Shown: one piece after another, positions 45,901 to 58,053 of the stretch | Position numbering within the stretch: position 1 is the stretch's first letter | How the letters are laid out: every line of letters starts with the position of its first letter | From: Saxidomus purpurata | Taxonomy: Eukaryota; Mollusca; Bivalvia; Venerida; Veneridae | Reading direction: 5' to 3' | Assembly (NCBI GenBank): GCA_022818135.1 | Contig: JAFMSR010000014.1 | Span: 42,023,487-42,087,486, forward strand | Length of the DNA stretch: 64,000 nucleotides | The notes under the pieces: generated by a model | Databases searched by the model: none | Seen by the model: only the letters and a program-made list of their open reading frames with translations | What the model was told of the DNA's origin: nothing | Position numbers and translations under genes: made by a program

Positions 45901-48900
45901 AGGAGTCACCCGGTGGTTGGTCGGTCGGTCGGTCTGTTGCTTTCCTTGTCCGAGCTACGAAAACTGCTTGTTGGAATTAGTAAACTCATACAATGCCCAT
46001 TGAGAGGAAGTGCAGTGAAGACTATAACCCATCTTGACTATTGAGTTTTGCCCTTTGTTAGTTTTCCTTGTCCGAGATAACTTGAAAACTACTGGTTGGA
46101 ATTATACATTCATAAATGGTCAAGACTTGAGAGGAAGTGGTGCACAAGAACATACTCCATCTTGACTTTACAGAGTTTTGCCCTTTGTTAGTTTTCCTTG
46201 TCCAGAGCATAACGAAAACTACTGGTTGGAATTCAATACACTTCATACAATGGTCAAGCACATGAGAGGAAGTGGTGAGAAGACCTACCCATCTTGACAT
46301 TCAGAGTTTTGCCCTTTGTTAGTTTTCCTTGTCCGACATACTTGAAAACTACTGGTTGGTTAACCTTCATACAAGGCACCATAAGGGTGCGAGAACCACC
46401 CATCTTGACTATTCAGGTTATTGCCCTTTGTTAGTTTTCATTGTCGAGATAAGAAAACACTGGTTGGATTATATTTTCATACAAGATGAAGCACAATGAG
46501 AGGAGTGAGGTCAGAACCATACTCTATCTTGCCATTTCATTTTGCCCTTTGTTCTTTTTACTTGTCCGCATTTTAAAACTATTGGTTGATTAATCAACTT
46601 CATAAAGGTCACTGGAAGTGGTGTGAACATACCTATCTTGAAATTCGGTTCCACATCTCTTTTTTTGTTTGCAAGGTTTTTACTACACTTTTCGTTTAGG
46701 CATCTTTTGGGGTCCTTATTTCAGTTTTTCAAAGATAATTTTAGAAGTTGTCATAATTTCATTCAGAAGATGGCATATTAAGTGCTGGTCCAGCCCAGAA
46801 ACGATGGCATACTGTTGAAATGGACATTAACACCTTTGAAAAAAAGTATATATCTTTAATATTTTACTGTTTGTATAACAGCACAAAGCCAAGACCAAGT
46901 TGATGAATGATGAGATGTTTTATGGCAGCAAGCCAAGTACGCCAGTGAAACGAAGGTTCCAGACTTCTAATACCCCGCAAAAAACACCGAAATACAGAAA
47001 GGTAAATGCACCACATGAATTGTTTGGATAAAATGAAGTAATTATGAACTATAAGTTCAGATGTCTTCCCTCAAAAATGAGTTATGCAGAAACCGTTGAC
47101 ATTTTATGTCAATTATTCAAAGAATAAGGAGCAACAGTTGAGCAGATCAAATAGTTGGGCATGCTGTCAGGAGACAAATCACTTAACATCCTGGACCCAA
47201 TTGTTCGAAACTTCAAAGGAAGAGTAACATCGATTAAGTTTAAAGATTGTATTTCTACATTTTGAAAGAGTTATTCAAACAAATATATTTATTCAAGAAA
47301 ATGAAAATAACATACTGGTGATTTCAGCGAAGAATCATATTTTGAATCAAAATTTAACTGGTGGTTAGCTTACGCCTTGACAAATCTCTGAGCAACTGGT
47401 CACTGGACCCGATTGTTAGAAACTATAACCGGCTGTTAAGATAACCATCGATTAAGTTTTGTCTGACAAAAATGATTCTTGATGGACAACACTGATGGGT
47501 TACACTTGAGGAATATTTTGATTTTGCTTTGTAGAATTTTTAGTCCATGTTCTCTCGAATGCAGAAATTCGTTTAAATAAGTCTATCAAACTGTAGATAT
47601 ATAACCATTAATGGTAACTGAATATATGCTTAATCATCTATTTAGTTTCGAGCAACTAGGTCCTGGGAATTCAATCCAATAGTGTTCTTGATAATAAATG
47701 TATTAGCTGCTCTTGAAGAGGATGTTTTGTTATTTGCTAAGGCTCTTTTAGTGTTTATTGATGAATGCTATTTTTAGATCGACAGTACATGTAGCAGTGG
47801 AAGCTCAACATTACGTGTAAATATCAGGGTACAGTAGATTTAGTATCATGCACTGTTATTACTAGCTGTTTCAACTTTATTCTAACCGATTTCATCTTGT
47901 TTCTGCAGCCTGTCACTTGCACTACAATGCAACTTCTATGACATTGATGAAAAATTTTCAGTTGTACAAACTCTACAAAGTTTTGATTTATGTTTAGATG
48001 TCAAAACACAGGGAACATTTCAGAAGAATTTACGCATATTCAGGTCATGGTCAAATTGACCTTTGCTATAGATATCATAACATAACTTCAACTAAACTTG
48101 AAGTATTTGGTCTGTACATAGACTGTGTGGTGAGGAAGGGGTAGATTGGCATCTGGGAAAATTTTGGTCAAGATCACATTTGAACGTCGGGGGGGAAAAA
48201 TGTCATTTATGCTTAGATATTGTGTATATTATGAATTATTCCAGAGATAATTTTGATGGAAAAGTTTCATGTTTTCTTGTATTTGAAGAAAATATTTTCT
48301 AGCATGGCCATGTGACTTTGATGCTTAAGAATGTGTATATAGTTTACCAACTATGTCTTCATTCTTTCTTAAAAGTAGGTGTAGTATTTGACTTTACGTC
48401 ATAGATCAACTACTTCAAACAAAACCATTTTGCATTAGGCAGCATGATTCTGATAATTCCTTCATATCTATACAGGCTTTGCTCTGACCTTCAAAAAGCA
48501 TGGCAGGAATTTCAACTTGTGCTTATAGGAAGAGCTCAAAGGAGTACCTTTCGTAGAAAAGTTGTTAATTGGTCTCGAACCTTGCATAGAGATGTAACTG
48601 AGATTCTTTTTCAAGATGTTCAGCATTACAACTAGCAAGAGATGACTCTGTCCACTTTGTGACTTTTGTTGAAGCAGAATTTGTTTATTAGATACATTTT
48701 CATTACAATACAATTCAATTTTAATATCCTGCCCTGCCGGTTGTAAAAAATGAAATGTGGATATGATGGCGATTTCAAACAGAATGCAGCTTCTGTTTCA
48801 TTTGATCTTTTACAACGCGTTGCAGTTGGGTTTGCCCGATCGCTATCTTGGCAATCGATACAGTTATAATCTTACGTCACTCATAGCGCAATTTTGAAAC

Positions 48901-51900
48901 TATTATTAGAGCTAGTTTATAGGTTAACTCCTCCCCATTCAAGGACATTTAGGTGCGAGCGTCCAGCTTCTTTCTCACGTCGTCAATTTGCTCCGCCCAA
49001 AAACCCGCATGGTAATTTTAATGCAAGTGACAAACAGTATTTAATAATGTTAAATATAGGTTTCTTCGCGTATTTTGTAGTGACTGCGAGATAAATTATA
49101 TAGATCTTCTGTTTTATTTAAAATGTTGATTAATATATACTCTTTTAAAAGAGATCTCCTTCAATTACAGCGATTGAGCTACGGTATCATTGCATTTATA
49201 AGTGTAGACCGTAAGTTTATGAATTAGTTTACATGTAAATTATGTTCCGGAACTTTACACATCGGAATTCCATTGCAGTAACATGTTATCCTACACAATT
49301 CATAATGACGTCTGTTGAAAAAATATATTGTGATGCATTTTTCATAAAATGCGTTTTTCAGTCTGTTTCTCAACTCGCCTTGTCAATTTTGTTTGCCAAA
49401 GTGGAACAAAATGTCAACGAAAGTAATTAAATTGACGAAATTATCAATAATTGAGTACATCGATGCGTGAAAAATATTTTTGTCTCCGGCGGTACTGGAA
49501 CTCCTTTATTTCGCAGAGCGTCGCCACAAAAGGTAAGGAAGTCTGCTGACGTACTAAAGTATCTAATGCCGTACTGTACGTACTGACATAATCAGTGCAT
49601 CTGCCAAAATCTTTACTTGTACGGACGTTGTATTATCATACCCAAGTTCCCTCTCTACTGCCGACAGTGAACTCGACAATTTTCCCTTGTGAACAGTGTT
49701 TTTACTTTAAAAGCCGTGCGGTCGGGGCGTTGAGTTTAACAAAAAAATACAAATCAATGAACAGGGGCGTAGTTACTCCGGCCATAAAAATGAAACTGCA
49801 GACATGACAGTCAGACCAGTAGATTAATAACGATTATCTAATTTGTTTCACTTTATCTCATATATTTACATGTATTTCAATTCTTTTTTATTCCAACCAA
49901 TATAAAAATCTGTAGATGAGTGTTGGATACTGCATCTTGCCTGACCAATCCAATTTACCGCCCGTAGCCATACATGAGCGAAATGTTGGACACATGACTG
50001 CAGAGTTACACGATTACTCAAAACTTTGTAAATTTATTTCGGCTTTTTTCACATTTTGAAGAAGAAACATTCGTCGAATGATAAAGAAAACATATTTAAA
50101 GAATCTGCGGGAAAACGACAGTCTTAGTGAAACATTTTGTTTTGCACTGACCGCTGTGTCATCAGTGTCACTGAAGTAAAATATACACAATAATATTATA
50201 TATCCTGGATATACTCATGCGTACTAATTTATGTTCAGTGTTATTGTTTTTCAAATGGCTATCGGTAAAATCACAATTAAGAAGCTCTCGGAAAGTCAAC
50301 ATTTAATGTACATTTGTACATACATATGAGAACTTGGTAGAGTGCTAGTCTAAATATTTCGACTTCGAAGGCAAACCGATTTTATAGGCTGATATTTTCA
50401 AGTTGTTCACCTTCTAGTTAGAAATAACAGATCTGTGAAAGGGGTCTCACTGAAACACCAAATTAACTAGACTATTGGACGCTGCTGTATATGTCCATCC
50501 CATAGTACAGAGGGGGTCCGACATGTCTGGCACAGGACTTTCTGCTGTCAGACAAGCGGCTTTTCTGTCCCGGGTCCAGGTTGTCCGCAGGCTAGCCGAA
50601 ATGTTGAGGGAAAAAAATTAAAACGAATAAATATTGTACGAAAGTCCTGTTTTACCTAGCCCAGACATTTTAGATCTATTTGCAGTATTGGGATAACATT
50701 TTAATCTTGCTTACTTTAAAAGTGCGCTGTTAATGTGTTTTATTTTTATGCACATGTATTACCTCGTGGAGTAGCCTCAATATTTCGACTGCAAGACAGA
50801 ACAATTTTACAAACTGATATTACATCTAGTCTGCCTTTGCGAAGGGCGGCCATCGTATGTAGCAAAAAGCACTTGCGTGCAATTAGTTTGGCTATTCGTT
50901 GAGGTACGCAATAAAACTTCCATAGTTTATTTCATTAAGTTTTAGGAAAGTTTCATCAATTAGTGTACACCTGGCTCCGCCGATGTACCAAATGGCACTT
51001 TAATATATACTTTATCCGATACTGCTTCTGTTATGACTTTCAATTTTTCTTTTACGTTCGGAACGTAACGTCAGAATCAAATAAAGACTGATCGTATGCG
51101 CCCCTATTTGACCTTTTCAATGAAAGAACGGAGGGGAGGAGTTAACCGATATCTACATGCTCTATTAATAGTTTCAGATTCGCCTTTGTGTGACGTAAGA
51201 TTGTAATTTTATTGATTGCTAAAATAGCTAGCGGGCAAAGCCAACTGCAACGCGTTGTAATGTAGCTGTTTTTTCAATGGAATTGAGAGGATGCTATTCA
51301 TTCACAGAATGAGTTCTTAAAATAAAGAATTAAGGAAATATTATATTGCTTATTACCTTGTTTCAGATCAATGATTCAAAGACACCTTGTTCAACAAGTA
51401 GGATGCAACATAGCACAGTGTATCATTCTCCGTACAGAAAGGCCCCCATGTCAGCAGTCCCGCAGGCCAGTAAAGTCATGTCGGCTTCCAGTAAAACAGT
51501 AAGAATAACTTAGAACTTTTCTTTTTCAGCTCAGCGTGAGTTCTTTCAAATACAATGTAATATGATGTTCATCGTCCAAAATTTGATTCGAATGACAAAC
51601 TTGGAAGTATAAATTTCTGTTTGGCATGTAGTGATATTTTACCAGCTGTTTAGCATTATTTTTGTGATTTCATTGTGGCATTCTATATTATAAACTTACA
51701 GACTGTTGATATTTGATACATTTATGATGTAAGTACGTCATGCGAAATTCCATCAAATATGCAAGTATAGTCACAAATCCTTTTCTTGATTTAAGGCCCC
51801 AGGGTCGCGGAACAGAAGACGATCTAATAGACTTGCGAGGAAAGTTCTCGGAGAGCGGAATGAGGGTACGAACAACACGGTGTTCAGTCAGACAACAGTT

Positions 51901-54900
51901 AGCGGCAATTCAAACACAGGGTTTGGTGGGAATATGTCTTTGGCCTCGACCGGATCATACCAAGATTTTGCTGTGTGTACTCTTGTTTTACCCGCTGTTT
52001 CACAATGTTACGCTTAATTTGTTCATTGTTAGGGGGCTCTGGTTTGGATGCATGTGCAGTTAAAATGATTTATGAAAAAAAAGAACTTACAGCTGTTAAC
52101 CTAAGAGTCTTGAGTTGTTAACCATATTTAAAATAGTGTATTTCTATCAGGTTCCACAAATACATGTAAAAAATAAACTTACCTAAGAAGGTCACACTTA
52201 GCATACTAAGAAATGCAGACTATGAGTGAAAGGGCGATTGAGAGTGAGGTACTATATGTCTGTTTACAAATGGCTAGAATTTTACATTAAGCTGACCATA
52301 TCATCGTACATGTGCTAAAACATTAAGCTGAAAATATTTGACTACAGCAGAAATACAAATTTTGTTTATATGTAAATAAGATGTATTAAATGCTTCAAAC
52401 TTTTTGTAGTAAATAATTCCATTTTCCATGCTAGAAGTGAATATTAAAAAGTAACCGTTATAGTTTAAGAGATAAGCACAGAAAAGGGGTAAATACAAAG
52501 TTATTGTTTAAATTGTGTTTAGTTACTGAGGTTTTTGAGTTGAATAGTGCCTATTTGTCATCCTAAATGACCAGTGCTTTGCTCTAAATGGGAAATCAGT
52601 AATCGGAAAATGAAACTGAAAATTAGGTGCACGAAAATGTTCGCTGGTACATTTTATTTGAAATTTCACTGCGCTTTGTGATCTTTTTACTTTAAAAGTT
52701 TTAAATTCGAACCCTGTAGCTACATGTATTACAACTCTTTCTTATGTTACTACACCTTCATATAAAGTCTTATGGTTTTCTGCATATCAGTTTAGTATGC
52801 TCTCTTTTAAAGATGAATTATTGTGAACCGTGACAGCTCTTCTTCCAGTGATTTTTTTACTTTTTTTGGCAAAAGCCCATGCCTTTTAAATTGGGAATTT
52901 TTAGCGCGAAGAAACTTCAAAATTGGGAAAAATTTACAAAATTTAATAAAAAAATCATTTTGAAAAGTTTTATTTTAAGGTAAATTTATGTCATTTAAAT
53001 GTCCTTGCTTCTTTAATTTACAACTTCATCTTTCTATGTTTCATTCCTTTAAAGCTGTCCACTAAACATTCGTTTCTCATTATTCATTACATAAACGCAT
53101 TACAGCGTCCAAACTACGTTGAGTAAGACAATTTAACTTTACAAAAAGATGTTTGAAGTCTGGAGTGCCGATGGCGTGTTTAAGTTTTATCTTCTTATTA
53201 TAATATTTGGAAATATGCGACATTTTTCGATTATTATGGTAATTTTCTAACAATTTTTTTACTGACACATTTTGACGCGTGAAAAAGCGTTAGGCGATTG
53301 TGATGAAAGTCATACTAAATGCCGAACTATGATGTGATCCGTTTTATGTAAACAACATGCGTCGAATTGGCAACAAAATTCTGCAAATAAACCATAATTA
53401 GAGTCGGAATTTCATGATTATTTGCATCGTTTTAGTTCAACTTTCACAAAAAATCAATGTAATTGGGAAAAATCTTCTCGTTTTGGGGAAATTTTAAGCC
53501 TTTTTGGGGGAATTTTGACCATTTTTGTCAATTGGGAAGATGCCAAATTTCAGAGTCAAATCGGCGCAAAAAAAATCACTGTCTTCATTTCATATTGAAA
53601 CAAAGATTTTTAAACTGTTGAATCACAGTTCAGTTAAAAAGATTCTATATGATATAGAATCTTTTTATCCCAAGTGTTCTTCAAGCTGTACTTAAGAAAT
53701 TGTCAAAAAGTAACAAGATATCCAGCTGCTTATACAAAGATGCCTTACATATCCCTTGTCTTATTCAGACTAGCCTCCCAGTGAATCATCACTCCACTCA
53801 GTTACGCAGTCCGTCACCAAACCCAAAAGGCATCCTGCATACCCTATGATATGTAAGCGAACATTTGTTTCTAGCTTGCATTGTTTTTAGTTGAAGTAAA
53901 ATATGAATTGCTTGGATTTTCGCTTCACCTGAGCACGAAGTTGTGATCACTTGATGTCCGTAATGTGTCTGTCCACGCTTGTGAGCAGTAACATTTTATA
54001 CCCTATCAGTATAATTATTTAATGTTTGTCTTCATTATATCTAGGTCAAATTAAAAAGTTGTCAACATATCCACTCTAAGAAAAGATCTTGTGAACAATC
54101 CCACATTTTCTAAGGTCACCATGTCAAATTAAAGACCACTTTAGAGGTCACATCTTTCTCCTGTCACTATTAAACTGTTCAAAATGTCTTGATAAAGTCA
54201 TTGTCAAGTAATGGGCCACAGAGCGTAAAAAAGGTCAAAATTTCAAATCTTCGTTGACGCGAAAGTCCAGATTTATTTTACACATTCAACAACCATGTGG
54301 GTCAGAGTGTTTGTTCTTATCTCTAATTAAAGTTTGAAACTGGGTTACATGGGGTCAAAAGACTAGGAGAACAGGTCAGGAGAATGGAAAATGCCTTCTG
54401 AAAATTTAAAATGCAACAGTTTATGTACGGAATGTTTTCAATCTGACACCAAAGTTTAATCTATTTCTAAATATGCACAACTGTTCTTAGGTGCATATGT
54501 TTGCTATTGACTCAGGTGAGATCTATAGGTCAAATTTGTGGCTGTGGTTTTTCTGATACCAGAACGGGATATCATACAATTTTACCAATTGGAAGACATG
54601 TTTTTGTTGTGTAGTATATATATTAGGGCCTGTTCTTGGAAAATGAAGCCATTTTGATGTAAAAGATGTTTCCTTTTGCTGAGGTCCAGTTAGGGTGTCC
54701 TTATTAAAACCTGAAACTAGTTACCTCTACTTAGTTAGTTCTGAGTCTTTAAACTCACCTTAATGGTTGCGGGTCTGTTGTCCATCATCTTTCCTAAAAG
54801 GCTCATTTGTTAAACAGTCTCAACTTTATTAAAAAGGAATGTACATAATATTAGAAGATCTAGGTCATGCAAGACAGTGTGCTAGATTTAATCAATATTT

Positions 54901-55988
54901 CCAGAGTTATATCTAACTGCTTTATTTGACGTTGTTTACACTCTGAAAGCCACACTTGTATCGCAATCGAAACCAAACCTGGACGGAAAGTTTCTGACAA
55001 CATGATTTTTATACACAAGTTTGATTGCAAAACAGATTTAACCAGATTTAAATTCAGAGTTATGGGTCCCTGTCTTTGAAAATAGTTGTATTTTACGTTG
55101 TTACCATTCTAAAACCTTTCTTTATTTAAATTTGATTCCACTCAGACTTGTATCAATATAAGTTATCTAGGGAAGTCAGTGAAAGTTTGACCTTGTTGCA
55201 TGCAAACTCGATGTTTAAATAAATTAACAATAGTAATTTTTTAATCATTAGTGTCCAGTATAATAAAAGAACTGAGATTGTATGTTGGGTTTCATGCACT
55301 AACAAGTTCTGTTTTGTTGCTTACTTTAACTATATGCATGTAGATTTATTTGTATTGACATGAAGTTGCATGTAGTTCCCACCAAGTTCTGGATGTTTTC
55401 TTACTGCTAACTTGTTTTTCTTTGTTCTAACTATAAGTAAAAATGTAGTATATAATTTTGCAAGTTTGATCCAACTCTTTGCTGACTATTGAATGCTTAA
55501 TGTCTGTACGTAAATGAAACTTAAGTCTGCTTTTTCAGTCTTCCTGCATAGTTTTTTACCAGTGCCTGACATTTGGTCAAGCAAACACAAAACTTTGCCT
55601 GACCGAACAGCAGAAACTGTTGTGTGAACGGCCATAAGTTTCCTGACAAACGGTCGGACAGAAGTGAAAATTTGCCTGTTCTGCTTAAATTTTGTCTATC
55701 ATGTCAGGCAGAAAGGTTCTTTCTGGGAAGACTGCTTTAAATGCAAGCATGTTTCAAACAAAGAACACTTCATTCAGAACAACAATGTTTAATTCTGTTG
55801 TTTAAAGTACAAAATTTTTAATAATACCTTATTGATAATGGAGATGAAATATGATTTTCATAAGGAGAATTTCATGTATTTGTTTTTTTCAGGTGGGATT
55901 GAACCCCTCAGCCCGTCCCTACTGCCGCAGCTCTATCGCTCCCCAGCACGTCAGCCCATCCAAAAACATGGACCATCATAGATTGTAA
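36896..55988 (+). CDS. PRC1: PRC1, protein regulator of cytokinesis 1 (MAP65/Ase1 family)
   Basis: Exons: 36896-36906, 39242-39362, 41404-41526, 41864-42097, 42538-42708, 43142-43291, 43835-43982, 44321-44457, 44922-45020, 45365-45511, 46882-47001, 51367-51498, 51796-51972, then alternative ends 53769-53852 or 55893-55988. Phases match throughout; 621 or 616 residues, like vertebrate PRC1. The N-terminal dimerisation/rod coiled coil ([14 protein letters not shown], then a long heptad region) covers ~1-330. The spectrin-like microtubule-binding domain has the family signature [20 protein letters not shown] and [19 protein letters not shown]. The C-tail is basic, with proline-directed sites [25 protein letters not shown]; the first two align with the CDK1 sites that keep PRC1 off KIF4 before anaphase. 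Role: homodimer that crosslinks antiparallel microtubules at the spindle midzone. Intron 1 (2.3 kb), intron 11 (4.4 kb) and the 3' introns hold transposons and tandem repeats. Confidence 0.95.
37719..38493. mobile_element. ~0.78 kb DNA transposon with ~37-bp inverted ends in PRC1 intron 1
   Basis: Left end GTCAACTCGTACCTAAGTCA, then TCTCGTACCCTAATTGG; right end is the reverse complement with two or three changes. Internal copies of CAGTTGACTTTTT at ~38260 and ~38415 echo the ends. No transposase frame. Target duplication not clear. Confidence 0.75.
40846..40940 (+). pseudogene. Partial duplicate of PRC1 exon 2 and its donor
   Basis: Repeats 39321-39414 (3' third of exon 2, GT donor and ~50 nt of intron) with only about three differences, two of them single-base length changes in runs. 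A weaker match (GATCTGGGACA) extends upstream. It has no acceptor, and the extra A puts TGA in frame, so it is not a usable exon. Either a local duplication or a false duplication in the assembly. Confidence 0.85.
44041..44128. repeat. SINE-like family B copy in PRC1 intron 7
   Basis: CCGGGCAGTTTACCTAATCA, TGCTCCTGG, AATCAGAATAAAATCCCTAT and CATAAGAAAC in the family order. Confidence 0.55.
44580..44770. repeat. Dispersed repeat shared with 8390-8600
   Basis: GGAGGGCGTCTTCCCCAACT, TTTAGATAATTATCA, TGAGGGGCTTGGTTGCCTTC. Second copy of the family, in PRC1 intron 8. Confidence 0.5.
45896..46640. repeat. ~130-bp tandem repeat in PRC1 intron 10
   Basis: Six or so degenerating units, each with TTTGCCCTTTGTTAGTTTTC, CTTGTCCGAG, AAAACTACTGGTTGGAATT, CATACAATGGTCAAGCAC and GAGAGGAAGTGGTG. 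Begins with a (GGTC)n microsatellite at ~45914-45934. Units lose bases steadily toward the 3' end. Confidence 0.85.
47002..48809. other. PRC1 intron 11, 5' part, no gene seen
   Basis: AT-rich. A 63-codon frame at 48444-48635 has no PRC1 similarity or splice context and is treated as chance. Confidence 0.5.
48810..51261. mobile_element. 2.45 kb element with ~135-bp inverted ends in PRC1 intron 11
   Basis: Left end TTACAACGCGTTGCAGTTGG at 48810; the inverse ends at 51261. Similarity between arms continues with gaps to ~48945: TTTGCCCG, TCTTACGTCAC, CTATTA.TAGAGC, GGTTAACTCCTCCCC. The arms hold ACGTCAC and CpG sites unusual for this window. The interior shows no transposase, only short frames. 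Non-autonomous DNA transposon of unknown superfamily. Confidence 0.8.
52846..53581. mobile_element. hAT-like element, 736 bp, in PRC1 intron 13
   Basis: CAGTGATTTTTTT at 52846 and AAAAAAAATCACTG to 53581 form CAGTG ends. Imperfect 8-bp flanks TCTTCTTC / TCTTCATT match at 6 of 8. The interior repeats AATTGGGAAAAAT-type motifs. No coding capacity. Confidence 0.65.
53769..53852 (+). CDS. PRC1: PRC1 alternative cassette exon with in-frame stop
   Basis: 84 nt between an AG acceptor (TTATTCAG) and a GTAAGC donor. In the phase set by the exon ending at 51972 it encodes [26 protein letters not shown], then TGA (53847-53849), 6 nt before the donor. Length divisible by three means that inclusion or skipping keeps frame, but inclusion ends the protein early with a different tail (S/T-P rich). 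A stop this close to the last junction should escape nonsense-mediated decay. Whether the TGA is real or a base error is open. Confidence 0.65.
53922..54530. repeat. Degenerate 'CACCTGAGCAC' dispersed repeat
   Basis: CTTCACCTGAGCACGAAGTTG, GATCACTTGATGTCCGTAAT, later AGGTCAAATTAAAAAG, TAGAGGTCACATCTTT and ACTGGGTTACATGGGGTC. This resembles the family whose better-kept member lies at 56670-58053. Confidence 0.45.
54531..55892. other. Last PRC1 intron, no exon seen
   Basis: AT-rich, with no recognised exon or repeat unit beyond a few GTCAGG-type fragments near 55560-55710. Confidence 0.45.
55893..55988 (+). CDS. PRC1: PRC1 last coding exon
   Basis: After TTTTTTTCAG, 31 codons ([20 protein letters not shown], then [11 protein letters not shown]) end in TAA at 55986-55988. 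In frame with exon 13 directly (skipping 53769-53852). HVSPSK adds another proline-directed site. Placement before two polyadenylation signals supports it as the usual 3' end. Confidence 0.75.
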   Translation: MGLNPSARPYCRSSIAPQHVSPSKNMDHHRL

Positions 55989-56406
55989 ATAGAAAAAACT
56001 GCATTTAATATGCCAATAGAAGACATCGCTAGAATCATGCATAAAATTCAAGTACCTTGGAAGTATGATCAGTGGACAAGTGTGTTAAGAAACGCCACTT
56101 AGACTGAATTAGAAGCTTCAGACTGCAAAATATGTTTCTTACATGCAGTGGAGAGGGATGACCAGTAGTCAAGGGTCAGCGCTATATCCAGGAGTAGGAG
56201 TTGCCAACCTGTTGAAAACTAAGGTTGTGTAATGACTTAATTGGTAGACAGGTGCAAAATAATTTATATACAAAATATGAAGGTCTGGAATTCAAACTGA
56301 AGTATTTGCGGCCTGTCATGGTGACTGGAGGGATTGAACACTGGTTACTACTTGCTGCAGTAGCATTACATACAGAAGTACTGTAAGAAAATACAGGACG
56401 GGCTGT

Positions 56407-56551
56407 AATAAAATATTCATATTGGACACAAATTAAACTGGCCTTGAAAGAAAGGCAGGAGATTTGAGCATATTAAAGGAAATGTGCACCGAACAATGCA
56501 CAGTGTTTATGAAATATAGGCAAACATATGTGGCTTGTGTATTTGAATAAA
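56407..56551 (+). terminator. PRC1 3' UTR polyadenylation signals
   Basis: AATAAA at 56407-56412 and 56546-56551, about 420 and 560 nt after the stop codon. The second is followed by T-rich sequence. Either could be used. Confidence 0.55.
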
Positions 56552-56669
56552 TGCTTTTCAGAGAGTGGAATATATTATAACTTGCTTCAGTTTCCACTGT
56601 ATATTGCCTGTTTTTTTCTGTGGAAAATGTGTAAACATGTACAAACCTGAAAGACTATTTAATATTTTT

Positions 56670-58053
56670 AGCTCACCAGGCTACGCCAGGGTGAGCTTTT
56701 CTGATCGATGATTGTCCGTCGTCCGTCAACATTTTGATTCAAATGACATCTCCTCTGAAACCTCTAGGCCAATGTTGATAAAACTATGCAGGAATGTTCC
56801 TTGCATGAAGCTCTACCAAAATTGTTCAAAGAATTCCATTCCATGCAGAACTCTGGTTGCTATGGCAACAAATAGGAAAAACTTTTAAAATCTTCTTCTC
56901 TGAAACCACAAGGCCTAGAGCTTAGATATTTGGCATGTAGCATTGTCTAGTGGACCTCTACCAAGATTGTTCAAATTATGACCCCCGGGTCAAAATTGAC
57001 CTCGCGCGGGTGGGCACTTAGTTTTTGCATAGGCATATATAGGAAAAACTTTAAAAATCTTCTTCTCTGAAACCACAAGGCCTAGAGCTAAGATATTTGG
57101 CATGTAGCATTGTCTAGTGGACCTCTACCAAGCGGGAATATACAGGAAAAAATTTAAAAAATCTTCTTCTCTGAAACCACAATGCCTAGAGCTTAGATAT
57201 TTGGCATGTAGCATTGGCTAGTGGACCTCTACCAAGATTGTTCAAATTATGACCCCCGGGTCAAAATTGACCCCTGGGGATGGTCACTTAGTTTTGCATA
57301 GGAATATATAGGAAAAACTTTAAAAATCTTCTTCTCTGAAACCACAAGGCCTAGAGCTTAGTTATTTGGCATGTAGCATTGGCTAGTGGACCTTTACCAA
57401 GATCGTTCAAATTATTACCCCTGGCTCAAAATTGACCCCGCACGGGGGGTCACTTAGTTTTACATAGGCTTATGTAGGAAAAACTTTAAAAATCTTCTTC
57501 TCTGAAACCACAAGGCTTAGAGCTTAGATATTTGGCATGTAGCATTGGCTAGTGGACTTCTACCAATATTGTTCAAATTATGACCCTTGGATCAAAATTG
57601 ACCCCGCACTGGGGGTCACTGAGTTTTACATAGGCTTATATAGCAAAAACTTTAAAAACTTCTTTGAAACCACAAGGCCTAGAGCTTAGATTTTGGCATG
57701 TAGCATTGGCTAGTGGACCTCTACCAAGATTGTTCAAATTATGACCCACGGGTCAAAATTGACCTCGCACCGGGGTCCTTAGTTTTACATAGGCTTAATG
57801 CAAACTTTAAAAATCTTTTTCTCTGAAACAAGGCCTGGCTTTGCATTTAGCATTTCCTAGTAGACCTCTTCAAAGTTTGTTCAAATTATGCCCCAGGGGT
57901 CAAAATTAAATTTGCGCGGGAGGGGGGATCAGTTGTTTTACAAAGGCGTATATAGGAAAACTTATTTGGTATATAACATTATCTAGTGATTTTCCACCAG
58001 GCAAGTGGACTTGTACCAAGGTGAGCGATATAGGGCCATCTTGGCCCTCTTGT
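56670..58053. repeat. Tandem repeat domain of the 'AGCTCACC...' family downstream of PRC1
   Basis: Starts with a short hairpin AGCTCACC...GGTGAGCT, then about eight units of ~170 bp: AGGAAAAACTTTAAAAATC, TTCTTCTCTGAAACCACAAG, GGCATGTAGCATTGGCTAG, GACCTCTACCAAGATTG, ATGACCCCCGGGTCAAAATT. Ends GGTGAGCGATATAGGGCCAT, CTTGGCCCTCTTGT. Units vary by substitutions and deletions. No coding frame is maintained. Confidence 0.85.

Noticed and set aside
48444..48635. 63-codon frame in PRC1 intron 11
   Set aside because: No family match and no donor in phase with neighbouring exons.
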